Source of the DNA: Cohnella sp. WQ 127256
GTDB lineage: Bacteria; Bacillota; Bacilli; Paenibacillales; Paenibacillaceae
NCBI RefSeq assembly: GCF_024519285.1
Contig: NZ_JAMZCY010000007.1
Location: 310,001 to 374,000 of the forward strand
Direction of reading: 5' to 3'
DNA: 64,000 nucleotides
Position 1 is the first letter of the stretch. Every line of letters begins with the position of its first letter. The position numbers and the translations under genes were made by a program. The notes beneath the pieces were generated by a model. That model was given only the letters and a program-made list of their open reading frames with translations. It was not told the origin of the DNA and did no database searches. Of this stretch, positions 34,091 through 43,263 are shown piece after piece.

Positions 34091-34142
34091 GGCCTTCCGG
34101 TGTAACATCCGGAAGTGCCGGTTCTGGCCTGAGAGCACTTTT
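34091..34142 (+). promoter_or_regulatory. Overlapping hairpins: terminator or attenuator-like structure
   Basis: After the aldolase stop a stem AAGTGC (34113-34118) / GCACTT (34135-34140) followed by TTAATAAAA looks like a weak terminator. An upstream stem CTTCCGG (34094-34100) / CCGGAAG (34109-34115) uses three of the same bases, so the two cannot form together. This could be an attenuator or simply two neighbouring stems. I did not recognise a known riboswitch class. Confidence 0.35.
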
Positions 34143-34203
34143 AATAAAAAGAAGTTGAAATGATTGCGTCCTTGAGGTAAAATTTTCCTAACCAAGTTTG
34201 ATG

Positions 34204-34246
34204 TGTGACATTAATCACATTAAAAGGAAACTTGAAGAGCTATACT
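34204..34246 (+). promoter_or_regulatory. adhE promoter with perfect Crp/Fnr site
   Basis: Within the 322-base gap 34074-34395: TGTGA-N6-TCACA (34204-34219) centred 29.5 bases before TATACT (34241-34246). The arrangement is identical to the regulator's own promoter. The leader to adhE would be about 140 bases and contains the second site at 34333. Confidence 0.8.
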
Positions 34247-34332
34247 TAAATCAATCAAGAAGGACACATCCTAAGGATAGTTATTCGATAGGGGTGCGGA
34301 CAAACATCTTGAGATTGAGTGCTTTTAGTACT

Positions 34333-34348
34333 TGTGAATTAATTCACA
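34333..34348. promoter_or_regulatory. Second perfect Crp/Fnr site in the adhE leader
   Basis: TTGTGAATTAATTCACAA contains TGTGA-N6-TCACA and is an 18-base perfect palindrome, 47 bases before the adhE start. No -10 lies at the standard distance (TATAGA at 34363 is closer, TTATAT at 34375 farther). It may be a downstream roadblock, a second promoter or a site for a related regulator. Confidence 0.65.
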
Positions 34349-34395
34349 ATTGTTTCACAAAATATAGAGAGCAATTATATCTGGAGGTGGAGCGT

Positions 34396-37011
34396 ATGGC
34401 GGTCAAGGAGAAGCAAGGAGAAGAGAAAGTATTGCCAAATGCACAGGTGGAGGTAAACCGACTTGTTTCCAAAGCGTTGAAAGCTCGAGAACAGTTCATG
34501 CAGCTGGACCAGGAACAGGTAGATCACGTCATTCAACAAATGGCACTTGCAGGTCTGGATCAGCACATGGTGTTAGCGAAATTAGCTGTGGAAGAAACCG
34601 GCAGAGGTGTATATGAAGATAAAATTACCAAAAATATTTTTGCGACAGAGTATATTTACCATAGTGTAAAAGGCGATAAAACGGTTGGCGTCATCGAGGA
34701 AAATCCATATGAGAACTTCCGCAAGGTGGCGGAGCCAGTGGGGATCATTGCTGGTGTAACACCTGTAACGAATCCAACTTCAACGACAATGTTCAAATCG
34801 ATCATAGCTATGAAAACTCGTAATCCGATTATTTTCGCTTTTCATCCATCTGCACAGAAGAGTAGTGAAGCAGCTGCTCGTACCGTAATGGAAGCTGCAG
34901 TTAAAGCGGGAGCACCCGAAGGTTGCATTCAATGGGTCGAGAATCCGTCCCTAGAAGCAACAGGCTTACTCATGAATCATCCAGATATTGCACTTGTTCT
35001 TGCTACTGGCGGATCCGCAATGGTGAAGGCAGCATATAGCACAGGGAAGCCAGCGCTTGGTGTAGGTCCCGGTAACGTACCGTGCTTCATTGAGAAATCT
35101 GCGGATCTTCAGCAAGCTGTCACAGATTTGATCTTATCCAAGACGTTCGATAATGGGATGATTTGCGCATCTGAGCAAGCTGTCATTATCGAAGAGCCAA
35201 TCTACGCTGAGACGAAGCGGTTGATGAGTGAAATGGGCTGCTATTTCTTGAATAAAGAAGAAACGGCAGCAGTATCTAAGCTCGTTATCAATGAGGACAG
35301 ATGTGCAGTTAACGCTGTAATCGTAGGTCAGTCAGCGGTTCAAATCGCTCAAATGGCAAACCTAACCGTTCCTCCTCAAACGAAAATTCTCGTCGCAGAG
35401 CTGACTGGGGTAGGTAGGGAATTTCCACTATCCGCTGAGAAGCTTAGCCCGGTTCTTGCCTGCTACAAAGTGAAAAATGCGACACAAGGCATACAAAGAG
35501 CTGCAGAAGTTACAGCCTTCGGTGGTATGGGTCACTCTTCGGTTATTCATTCCAAGGATGATGCGGTAATTGCAGAATTTGCTGCCACTCTAAAAACCGG
35601 TCGGGTTATTGTGAATTCACCTTCTACTCATGGAGCGATTGGCGATCTGTACAATACGAACTTACCATCGTTGACACTTGGTTGCGGATCGTACGGTCAT
35701 AACTCGACGACTTCTAACGTAACAGCGGTAAACTTGCTAAATATTAAGCGAGTCGCTTACCGGACAGTGAATATGCAATGGTTTAAGGTACCGCCGAAAA
35801 TCTATTTCGAGAAAGGCTCCACTCAATATTTGGAGAAGATGCCTGACATTCATCGGATACTGATCGTAACTGACCCGATGATGGTGAAGCTAGGGTATGT
35901 CGATCGGGTAGAATACTACCTTCGCAAACGGAAAACGCCTGTTTTCATCGAGGTATTCTCGGAGGTTGAACCAGATCCATCTGTGGATACGGTTGAGCGT
36001 GGAACTCGGATCATGGAAGGGTTCCAGCCAGACTGCGTCATTGCACTCGGCGGCGGATCACCGATGGATGCTGCGAAGGCGATGTGGTTGTTCTACGAAT
36101 ATCCCGAAACCTCGTTCCATTCGTTGAAACAGAAGTTTATGGATATCCGCAAGCGGGTATACAAATATCCGCGACTCGGAAGCAAAGCTAAATTCGTAGC
36201 GATCCCGACAACTTCGGGAACAGGCTCGGAGGTCACATCGTTCGCTGTTATTACCGATAAGAAGTCGGGTAATACCAAGTATCCACTTGCAGACTACGAG
36301 TTGACACCTGATGTTGCGATTATCGATCCTGAGTATGTGTACAGCTTACCTAAGACTGCAGTAGCAGATACAGGGATGGATGTTCTGACGCATGCCATTG
36401 AAGCTTATGTCTCGGTTATGGCGAATGACTTCACAGATGGGTTGGCAATCAAAGCGATCCAATTGGTATTCGAGCATCTGGAAAATTCGTACAAAACAGC
36501 AGACCCACTTGCACGTGAGAAAATGCACAACGCATCGTCGATTGCAGGTATGGCATTCGCCAATGCATTCTTAGGTATCAATCACAGCTTAGCGCATAAG
36601 TGGGGTGGAGAATTCCATACGGCTCACGGTAGAACAAATGCCATTCTTATGCCTTATGTCATTCGTTATAATGCTCAGAAGCCAACGAAATTCGCTTCTT
36701 TCCCGAAATACGATCATTTCGTAGCAGATTTGCGTTATGCAGAAATCGCTAGAATACTAGGACTGCCTGCTCGTACGACGGAAGAAGGCGTCAACAGCCT
36801 GATCGAAGCGATTCGGAAGCTGAATCAAATCCTGGATATACCAGCATCGTTCAGTGAGCTGGGCATCGATCCTCAGAAATTCGAGAATAAAGTCGATGAG
36901 CTGGCGGATCGTGCTTTCGAGGACCAATGTACGACAGCTAATCCGCGTATGCCGCTTGTCACAGAGCTTGCTGAAGTCTATCGCAAAGCATTCTATGGCC
37001 GCTTTGAATAA
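34396..37011 (+). CDS. adhE: Bifunctional aldehyde-alcohol dehydrogenase AdhE
   Basis: 871 residues from ATG 34396, which has GGAGGTGG 5 bases upstream; an open frame 66 codons longer crosses the promoter and is rejected. The N-terminal half is a CoA-acylating aldehyde dehydrogenase with catalytic Cys257 (NGMICASEQ). The C-terminal half is an iron alcohol dehydrogenase (LGGGSPMDAAKAM, IPTTSGTGSEVTS, metal histidines in MDVLTHAIEAY, NHSLAHKWGG and HTAHGRTNAI). It reduces acetyl-CoA to ethanol, regenerating NAD under anaerobiosis, and forms spirosomes in other species. It could also use acetaldehyde from ethanolamine breakdown. First gene of adhE-pflB-pflA. Confidence 0.98.
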   Translation: MAVKEKQGEEKVLPNAQVEVNRLVSKALKAREQFMQLDQEQVDHVIQQMALAGLDQHMVLAKLAVEETGRGVYEDKITKNIFATEYIYHSVKGDKTVGVIEENPYENFRKVAEPVGIIAGVTPVTNPTSTTMFKSIIAMKTRNPIIFAFHPSAQKSSEAAARTVMEAAVKAGAPEGCIQWVENPSLEATGLLMNHPDIALVLATGGSAMVKAAYSTGKPALGVGPGNVPCFIEKSADLQQAVTDLILSKTFDNGMICASEQAVIIEEPIYAETKRLMSEMGCYFLNKEETAAVSKLVINEDRCAVNAVIVGQSAVQIAQMANLTVPPQTKILVAELTGVGREFPLSAEKLSPVLACYKVKNATQGIQRAAEVTAFGGMGHSSVIHSKDDAVIAEFAATLKTGRVIVNSPSTHGAIGDLYNTNLPSLTLGCGSYGHNSTTSNVTAVNLLNIKRVAYRTVNMQWFKVPPKIYFEKGSTQYLEKMPDIHRILIVTDPMMVKLGYVDRVEYYLRKRKTPVFIEVFSEVEPDPSVDTVERGTRIMEGFQPDCVIALGGGSPMDAAKAMWLFYEYPETSFHSLKQKFMDIRKRVYKYPRLGSKAKFVAIPTTSGTGSEVTSFAVITDKKSGNTKYPLADYELTPDVAIIDPEYVYSLPKTAVADTGMDVLTHAIEAYVSVMANDFTDGLAIKAIQLVFEHLENSYKTADPLAREKMHNASSIAGMAFANAFLGINHSLAHKWGGEFHTAHGRTNAILMPYVIRYNAQKPTKFASFPKYDHFVADLRYAEIARILGLPARTTEEGVNSLIEAIRKLNQILDIPASFSELGIDPQKFENKVDELADRAFEDQCTTANPRMPLVTELAEVYRKAFYGRFE

Positions 37012-37051
37012 CAACATCTATGAGAATTCATATTGTGGAGGTGCCTGAATC

Positions 37052-39322
37052 ATGGCATTGAAAGAGAATGAAGTAATGGCGCAAAATTCTAATCGTAACG
37101 CCTGGAGAGGCTTCTCCTCTGGAGTATGGAAAAAAGATATCGATGTGAAGGATTTCCTCGACCGCAATATAACCTCCTATTTGGGGGATGAGAACTTTCT
37201 CGCAGGTCCTACAGAGGCAACGACTGCTCTGTGGGAGCAAATCCAGCAGTTGACGAAGAAGGAAATGGATAATGGAGGTGTTCTAGATATCGATGTCAAC
37301 ACGATATCTTCGATCACCTCCCATGCACCAGGGTATATCGACAAAGCTAAGGAGCAGGTCGTTGGTCTCCAAACCGACGCACCATTGAAGAGATCCGTTC
37401 AGCCATTTGGTGGGATCAAGATGGTTGTGGATGCTTGCGAAGCTTATGGATTTCAGCTTCCTCAGGAAATCGTAAAGCTGTTCACAGATGTCCGTAAAAC
37501 CCACAATCAAGGTGTGTTCGATGCCTATACAACAGAGATGCGTGCAGCACGGAGAGCTGGTATTATTACGGGCTTACCCGATGCCTATGGTCGCGGACGG
37601 ATCATCGGAGATTACCGTCGGGTTGCGCTCTACGGGATCGATCGTCTAGTTGCTGGTAAGAAAGAAGATCTAATTCAGCTTGAAGTCGATCCGATGACGG
37701 AGGATGTCATCCGCCTACGTGAGGAGATTTCGGAACAAATTAGGGCCCTACAGGAATTGAAGCAAATGGGAGCAGCCTACGGATATGATTTGTCCAATCC
37801 TGCGAACAATGCGAGAGAAGCATTCCAATGGCTATATTTTGCTTACCTAGGTGCGATTAAAGAGCAGAATGGTGCTGCAATGAGTATTGGCCGGATTTCC
37901 AGCTTCCTTGATGTTTACATCGAGAGAGATCTTCTGGAAGGTAAGCTATCGGAGGAGCAAGCCCAAGAGCTCATGGATCATTTCGTCATGAAGCTGAGGA
38001 TCGTGAAGTTCCTTCGTACACCTGATTACAACGAGTTGTTCAGCGGTGACCCAACTTGGGTTACCGAGTCCATCGGGGGCATGTCACTTGCAGGAGAAAC
38101 CCGCGTGACACGGAGCTCCTTCCGTATTCTTCATACCCTGTACAACTTAGGGCCGGCACCTGAACCGAATTTAACAGTATTGTGGTCCGTTAATCTACCG
38201 GAAGCTTTCAAGGAATATTGTGCCAAGGTGTCCATTGAGACCAGCTCTATCCAGTACGAGAATGACGACATCATGCGTCCGCAATTTGGCGATGACTATG
38301 GAATTGCCTGCTGTGTATCTGCGATGAGAATCGGGAAGCAAATGCAATTTTTCGGGGCTCGTGCTAATCTCGGTAAAGCTCTACTCTATGCAATTAATGG
38401 TGGTGTGGATGAGAAGCTTGGTGTACAGGTTGGTCCAGCGTATGCTCCAATTACGGGGGATAAGCTAGAGTACGAAGAAGTCGCCAAGAAGTTCGATGTG
38501 ATGCTGGAATGGCTGGCAACGCTCTATATGAATACCTTAAACGTCATCCATTATATGCATGACAAATATGCTTACGAACGGTTGGAGATGGCTCTGCATG
38601 ATCGGGAAATTCTCCGCACCATGGCTTGTGGGATCGCTGGTTTGTCCGTCGTAGCAGATAGCTTAAGCGCCATTAAATATGCGAGTGTCAAACCGATCCG
38701 GAATGAAAAGGGGATTGTGGTCGATTTCGTAATCGAAGGCGAATACCCGCAATATGGTAACAATGATGATCGCGTTGATCAAATTGCGGTACAGATTACG
38801 GAAGCGTTCATGAACAAATTACGTAAGCACAAGACCTATCGTAATGCATTGCCGACGATGTCTGTGCTGACGATTACTTCCAACGTTGTATACGGGAAGA
38901 AGACGGGTAGCACTCCTGACGGAAGAAAAGCGGGAGAGCCTTTCGCACCAGGGGCCAATCCGATGCATGGACGGGATCGAATGGGAGCTCTTGCTTCATT
39001 AGCTTCTGTAGCGAAGCTTCCTTATTCTTACTGTCTGGATGGCATATCGAACACGTTCTCCATTATTCCTAAAGCCTTAGGCAAGGAGCAAGGTGTGCGG
39101 ATTCGCAACATGGTATCCATGCTCGACGGATATGCTGAAAGCACTGGACATCATCTTAATGTAAACGTATTTGATAGAGAGCATCTCATGGATGCCATGG
39201 AGCACCCGGAGAAATACCCGCAGCTTACGATTCGAGTATCCGGCTATGCGGTTAACTTCACTAAGTTAACACGTGAGCAGCAATTAGATGTCATTAATCG
39301 TACATTCCATGGCGCTGTCTAA
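37052..39322 (+). CDS. pflB: Formate acetyltransferase (pyruvate formate-lyase) PflB
   Basis: 756-residue glycyl radical enzyme converting pyruvate and CoA to formate and acetyl-CoA. The adjacent active-site cysteines are Cys420 and Cys421 (YGIACCVSAMRIG), and the radical glycine is Gly731 in RVSGYAVNF, 25 residues from the C-terminus. GGAGGTG precedes the ATG by 9 bases. It follows adhE by 40 bases and precedes its activase by 30, so all three are probably co-transcribed from the Crp/Fnr-controlled promoter. Confidence 0.98.
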   Translation: MALKENEVMAQNSNRNAWRGFSSGVWKKDIDVKDFLDRNITSYLGDENFLAGPTEATTALWEQIQQLTKKEMDNGGVLDIDVNTISSITSHAPGYIDKAKEQVVGLQTDAPLKRSVQPFGGIKMVVDACEAYGFQLPQEIVKLFTDVRKTHNQGVFDAYTTEMRAARRAGIITGLPDAYGRGRIIGDYRRVALYGIDRLVAGKKEDLIQLEVDPMTEDVIRLREEISEQIRALQELKQMGAAYGYDLSNPANNAREAFQWLYFAYLGAIKEQNGAAMSIGRISSFLDVYIERDLLEGKLSEEQAQELMDHFVMKLRIVKFLRTPDYNELFSGDPTWVTESIGGMSLAGETRVTRSSFRILHTLYNLGPAPEPNLTVLWSVNLPEAFKEYCAKVSIETSSIQYENDDIMRPQFGDDYGIACCVSAMRIGKQMQFFGARANLGKALLYAINGGVDEKLGVQVGPAYAPITGDKLEYEEVAKKFDVMLEWLATLYMNTLNVIHYMHDKYAYERLEMALHDREILRTMACGIAGLSVVADSLSAIKYASVKPIRNEKGIVVDFVIEGEYPQYGNNDDRVDQIAVQITEAFMNKLRKHKTYRNALPTMSVLTITSNVVYGKKTGSTPDGRKAGEPFAPGANPMHGRDRMGALASLASVAKLPYSYCLDGISNTFSIIPKALGKEQGVRIRNMVSMLDGYAESTGHHLNVNVFDREHLMDAMEHPEKYPQLTIRVSGYAVNFTKLTREQQLDVINRTFHGAV

Positions 39323-39352
39323 CTTCTGACCGTCTTAGAGGAGGCGTTATGC

Positions 39353-40213
39353 ATGAAAGGGAGAATTCACTCCATAGATACTTTCGGAACCGTTGATGGT
39401 CCGGGAATACGCTTCGTGCTTTTCATGCAGGGATGCGCACTTCAATGCCAATTTTGCCATAATCCTGACACTTGGGATACAGGAACGGGTAAGGTTGTAA
39501 CCGTAGAAGACATCTTAAGTGAAATTGAAAAGTATTTGCCTTATTATCGCCGTTCAGGTGGCGGGATTACTGTAACGGGTGGAGAGCCGACACTACAAGC
39601 GGGATTCGTTACTCAGCTCTTCAGTGAATGTAAGCGCAGATGGGGACTTCACACCACTTTAGATTCCTCTGGCTTCTGTGAACCTGATCACGTCAAAGCC
39701 TTGATGGAGGTTACTGACTTAGTGCTTCTAGACCTTAAGCAGATGAATCCAGAGAAGCATGAAATGCTCACTAGTCGTGGAAATGATCGTATTCTTAAGT
39801 TCGCAGCCTCATTATCTGAGTGGAACAAACCGATGTGGATTAGGCATGTGGTCATTCCAGGAGTTACGGATGATAGCAATGACCTTCGTGCGCTTGGCGC
39901 ATTTGTCGGAGGGCTGCAGGGAGTAGAGAAGCTGGAGTTGCTTGCGTATCACCGGATGGGTGTCTTCAAATGGCAGCAGTTGGGTAGAGAGTATCCTTTG
40001 GATGGAGTACCAACTCCTACTGAGCAGGAAATGAAGCGTGCATATCGGTTTATTGAAGAAGGTCGAGCAGCTGTTGAGCGGGAGCGTGAGAACATCATTA
40101 CATGTAGGGATTGTGGACAGGCAAGCGGACAGGCCAATACCGTGAAGCATTGGATTTGTGAGGATTGCAAAGTCAATGAACATACAATAGCTGTTAAGAT
40201 ATCAAGTAAATAA
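39353..40213 (+). CDS. pflA: Pyruvate formate-lyase activating enzyme with C-terminal zinc-ribbon-like tail
   Basis: 286-residue radical SAM enzyme that generates the glycyl radical on PflB. The cluster motif is Cys28-x3-Cys32-x2-Cys35 (MQGCALQCQFCHNP), and GGGITVTGGEP is the SAM-binding stretch. GAGGAGG precedes the ATG. The family is usually about 245 residues; this one carries about 40 extra C-terminal residues with two CxxC pairs (ITCRDCGQ … WICEDCKV), resembling a small zinc ribbon. Its role is unknown. Confidence 0.95.
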   Translation: MKGRIHSIDTFGTVDGPGIRFVLFMQGCALQCQFCHNPDTWDTGTGKVVTVEDILSEIEKYLPYYRRSGGGITVTGGEPTLQAGFVTQLFSECKRRWGLHTTLDSSGFCEPDHVKALMEVTDLVLLDLKQMNPEKHEMLTSRGNDRILKFAASLSEWNKPMWIRHVVIPGVTDDSNDLRALGAFVGGLQGVEKLELLAYHRMGVFKWQQLGREYPLDGVPTPTEQEMKRAYRFIEEGRAAVERERENIITCRDCGQASGQANTVKHWICEDCKVNEHTIAVKISSK

Positions 40214-40231
40214 TTATAAAACAATAGATCA

Positions 40232-40294
40232 AATCCCCTTTAAGATGACCGTGTTGTGAATCGACACTAAGTCAACTTGAAGGGGATTTTTTAT
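40232..40294 (+). terminator. Rho-independent terminator after pflA
   Basis: Stem AATCCCCTT (40232-40240) / AAGGGGATT (40280-40288) with a long structured loop, followed by TTTTTTATTTT. It closes the adhE-pflB-pflA unit. Confidence 0.85.
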
Positions 40295-40407
40295 TTTATA
40301 TCTTTACTTTGCTGCAAAAGTTGTTTTATTATTAAGCGTTTCTAATAGCGATTAATGGCATGTCAAGGGATTAACAACTTGTCAGTCAGAAGGAAGGACA
40401 CATTGAA

Positions 40408-41607
40408 ATGAATCAATTAGCACATAAGAATAATGCGGCGCAAGGGAAAGCACGCCTCCCCTTGGCGCTCTTCTCTTTAACTGCCGGTGCATTTGCCATC
40501 GGAATGACCGAGTTTGTGATTATGGGAATTTTGCCGAATGTGGCAGATGACCTAAATGTAAGTATTTCGCAGGCGGGTCAGCTTATTACTAGTTATGCGC
40601 TTGGTGTGGCAATAGGCGCACCAATATTGGCGATCGCGACGCATAGGTTACCACAGAAACAGCTCCTCTGCCTGTTGATGGTGCTCTTCATCATTGGGAA
40701 CGGAGTCGCGGCTATTGCTCCTAACTACGACATTCTTATGGCTTCTAGAATCTTCACTTCATTAGCCCATGGTACATTTTTTGGTGTTGGATCAGTACTC
40801 GCAGCTAATTTGGTTAGCCCAAATAGACGTGCGGCTGCGGTATCCATGATGATGGCGGGATTGACTGTTGCGAACATTGTGGGTGTTCCTCTGGGCACCT
40901 TCATCGGTCAGCATCTGGGCTGGCGAGCCTCTTTCGGCGCGGTCGTCATTATGGGAGTTATAACATTAGTGGGTATCATTGCGCTTATTCCAAAGATTCG
41001 CCAAGAGCAGTCCTCAAGCATCATCCGGCAAGTTCGCGCGCTTGCTCAACCTAAGCTGCTATTAATGTTACTTACTGGGGCGATTGGATGCTCCAGCTTG
41101 TTTACTGTCTTCACATATATTGCTCCCTTGCTTATGGAAGTGACAGGCTTCGCCGAACATAGCGTGACTTGGATATTGGTATTGTTCGGCTTTGGGGTCA
41201 CGTTCGGTAACATCATTGGAGGCAAGCTTGCGGATTGGAAGCTCATGCCTACCTTGATTGGAGGATTCGGAGTACTTTCTTTGATCCTGGCTCTCTTCGC
41301 TATCGTCGATGAGATTCCAGTTGCCGCTGTCATCACGATTTTCATATGGGGAATTGCTGCATTTGTGGTTCTCCCAGGATTGCAGGTTCGAATCATGTCT
41401 CTAGCTAAAGATGCACCTGCATTAGCTTCTACCTCCAATCATTCAGCCTTAAATATTGGGAATGCAGGCGGAGCATTTCTTGGTGGCTATGTGATTACGC
41501 ATGCGGGATTAAGTTTTTTGCCATGGGTGGGATCACTTCTATCTCTCATTGGATTAATACTCGCTTATTGTGTCTATCGTTGGGATAGACACACACTGAA
41601 AGCCTAA
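40408..41607 (+). CDS. MFS transporter, DHA1 family (AraJ/PbuE-like)
   Basis: 399 residues with twelve predicted helices. The first helix carries the motif AGAFAIGMTEFVIMGILP typical of the DHA1 branch that contains AraJ and the purine exporter PbuE; RLPQKQLLCLLMVL and SLAHGTFFGVGSVLAANLV are further family stretches. AAGGAAGG lies 10 bases before the ATG. It is probably an efflux pump for a small metabolite or drug; the substrate is not predictable. Confidence 0.88.
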   Translation: MNQLAHKNNAAQGKARLPLALFSLTAGAFAIGMTEFVIMGILPNVADDLNVSISQAGQLITSYALGVAIGAPILAIATHRLPQKQLLCLLMVLFIIGNGVAAIAPNYDILMASRIFTSLAHGTFFGVGSVLAANLVSPNRRAAAVSMMMAGLTVANIVGVPLGTFIGQHLGWRASFGAVVIMGVITLVGIIALIPKIRQEQSSSIIRQVRALAQPKLLLMLLTGAIGCSSLFTVFTYIAPLLMEVTGFAEHSVTWILVLFGFGVTFGNIIGGKLADWKLMPTLIGGFGVLSLILALFAIVDEIPVAAVITIFIWGIAAFVVLPGLQVRIMSLAKDAPALASTSNHSALNIGNAGGAFLGGYVITHAGLSFLPWVGSLLSLIGLILAYCVYRWDRHTLKA

Positions 41608-41653
41608 TCGTCATGGGGACAGTTTTGACAAGATTGCCTTCTTTTCCCGTTAC

Positions 41654-41681
41654 TTACTTCATTATTGTGTGATGATATAAT
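41654..41681 (+). promoter_or_regulatory. Promoter of the PNPOx-UbiA fusion gene
   Basis: TTACTT (41654-41659), 16 bases, then TATAAT (41676-41681) with an upstream TG forming an extended -10 (TGATATAAT). It lies 39 bases before the start codon. Confidence 0.55.
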
Positions 41682-41720
41682 AAGAGGATACAGCTTTGAA
41701 TGAAAAGGAGGAAATACACG

Positions 41721-43247
41721 ATGGCTCAGCGCAGTAAACAGGATGTGCTTGACTATCTTGAACGTGCAGAGGTTGCGGCAGTAGGCACCTCCAACATGGG
41801 ATCCCCTCGTCAGAGAATGATGCATTTTGCGGCGGATGAGGATTTTAATTTTTATTTAACGAGCACCAAAGGTGACCCTAAGGTCATTCAATGGATTAAT
41901 ATCCCGGAAACTGCGATGTTGATACACCAGGGAGCAACTTTCATGGAGATGGAAGAGTGCGAGATCATCGGCCGGGCTGAAGTGTTGAAGGATGAAAGGG
42001 ATCGGAATAAGGCGATTGATTTGCTTGTATCTCGATCACCGATCGTCGGACAATTTCACCAGATCGGTGCTCTCGACCGATTGGAGTTTATACGGGTTAA
42101 ACCGTATACGGTTAAGTTTCGTTATGTGCCAGAAATTTTACAAGGTGAACCTCCAACGGTGTTTGATTTTGAAAATAACCGGGAGTCGGTGAGTGTATGG
42201 GACGATGTTAGAGCGAAGGCGCGAGCATGGAAGGAAGCCGTTCGTCCTTTGTCGTTGACTGCTGCACTAGTACCGATTTTACTAGGTGGGGCGTTGGCCT
42301 TATCGGCTTCAGATCAGTTTAATGTATTACATTTTATCCTCACTCTGTTTGGTGCGATCATGATTCAAGCAGGCACGAATATGATCAACGATTGGAAGGA
42401 TGCGGATCGCGACGGTGAGAATCGGACAGGAATGCGTCCTTTCACTGGTGGTTCGAGGATGATTCAACTCGGATTGATCTCCCGCGCAGATATGTGTTTC
42501 TTTGGGTTAGCCTTATCGTTAGGTGCTGTACTAATTGGAATCTATTTAGTTGCCGTTAGCGGACTCGGCTTAATCCCGCTTATTCTCTATGGAATCATTG
42601 CTGGTTTATTCTATACGAACGCAAAGGGAAAATTCTCGTTTATTAATATGGCACCTGGCGCAGCAGAATTTCTTATCGCGACCACTTATGGTGTCTTCAT
42701 GACTCTCGGAGCTTATTATGTGCAAACCGGACACTATTCTCTCCAAGCGTTGCTGATATCACTTCCAGTCGCCCTGTTCATCAGCAATGTGCTTCTAATT
42801 AATCAGTTCCCAGATGCGGAGTCGGATGCAAAGACTGACAAAAAAACACTGGTTGTACGTCTAGGCAAGAAGCAAGCGAAAAACGTACTGATCATTAGCT
42901 TTGTTGTTGGTTATGCTATTATTGCTCTACTTCCATTGTTTGACTATGGTCCATACACACTTTACTTTGCTTTCCTGTCTATCCCGTTTGCTTGGCAAGC
43001 TATTCGCTATGCTCAACGGAACTACGACAAGAACGCTACGGATCTTATTCCAAGTAATGCTCATACGGCCATCAACCACTTATTTAATGGATTGCTGCTT
43101 GTTTTCGCTTTCCTACTTGGTTCGCTGAAAATTATCGTACCGATTATTTTCTTAGCTGCATCCTTAGGATTAGTATTCTGGGTATGGAATTATATTGAGC
43201 GGCAGCGTAAGGTTATGAACGATTTTAAGATAGCATTTCGTAAGTAA
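41721..43247 (+). CDS. PNPOx-like domain fused to UbiA prenyltransferase
   Basis: 508 residues from ATG 41721 (AAGGAGG 9 bases upstream). Residues 1-140 resemble a pyridoxamine-5'-phosphate-oxidase-like split barrel of the general stress protein 26 type (VAAVGTSNMGSPRQRMMHFAA… FNFYLTSTKGD…), a flavin- or deazaflavin-binding fold. From about 175 on it is a UbiA-type polytopic prenyltransferase with about nine helices; both Asp-rich motifs are seen (NMINDWKDADRDGENRTG and NQFPDAESDAKTD). MenA-like enzymes attach prenyl chains to naphthoate for menaquinone. The combination is unusual and has no stop or frameshift between the parts. Confidence 0.9.
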   Translation: MAQRSKQDVLDYLERAEVAAVGTSNMGSPRQRMMHFAADEDFNFYLTSTKGDPKVIQWINIPETAMLIHQGATFMEMEECEIIGRAEVLKDERDRNKAIDLLVSRSPIVGQFHQIGALDRLEFIRVKPYTVKFRYVPEILQGEPPTVFDFENNRESVSVWDDVRAKARAWKEAVRPLSLTAALVPILLGGALALSASDQFNVLHFILTLFGAIMIQAGTNMINDWKDADRDGENRTGMRPFTGGSRMIQLGLISRADMCFFGLALSLGAVLIGIYLVAVSGLGLIPLILYGIIAGLFYTNAKGKFSFINMAPGAAEFLIATTYGVFMTLGAYYVQTGHYSLQALLISLPVALFISNVLLINQFPDAESDAKTDKKTLVVRLGKKQAKNVLIISFVVGYAIIALLPLFDYGPYTLYFAFLSIPFAWQAIRYAQRNYDKNATDLIPSNAHTAINHLFNGLLLVFAFLLGSLKIIVPIIFLAASLGLVFWVWNYIERQRKVMNDFKIAFRK

Positions 43248-43263
43248 ACATCCATCTATGATA

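Noticed and set aside
34123..34140. CTGAGA motif resembling part of a TPP riboswitch
   Set aside because: The second conserved TPP element and the required stems are absent; better explained by the terminator-like hairpin.
34198..34395. 66-codon N-terminal extension of AdhE
   Set aside because: It would translate through the Crp/Fnr site and promoter region, has no ribosome site, and AdhE begins normally at ATG 34396 with GGAGGTGG.
41046..41438. 130-codon minus-strand frame inside the MFS transporter gene
   Set aside because: Antisense shadow of membrane-protein coding sequence; composition follows the sense gene.
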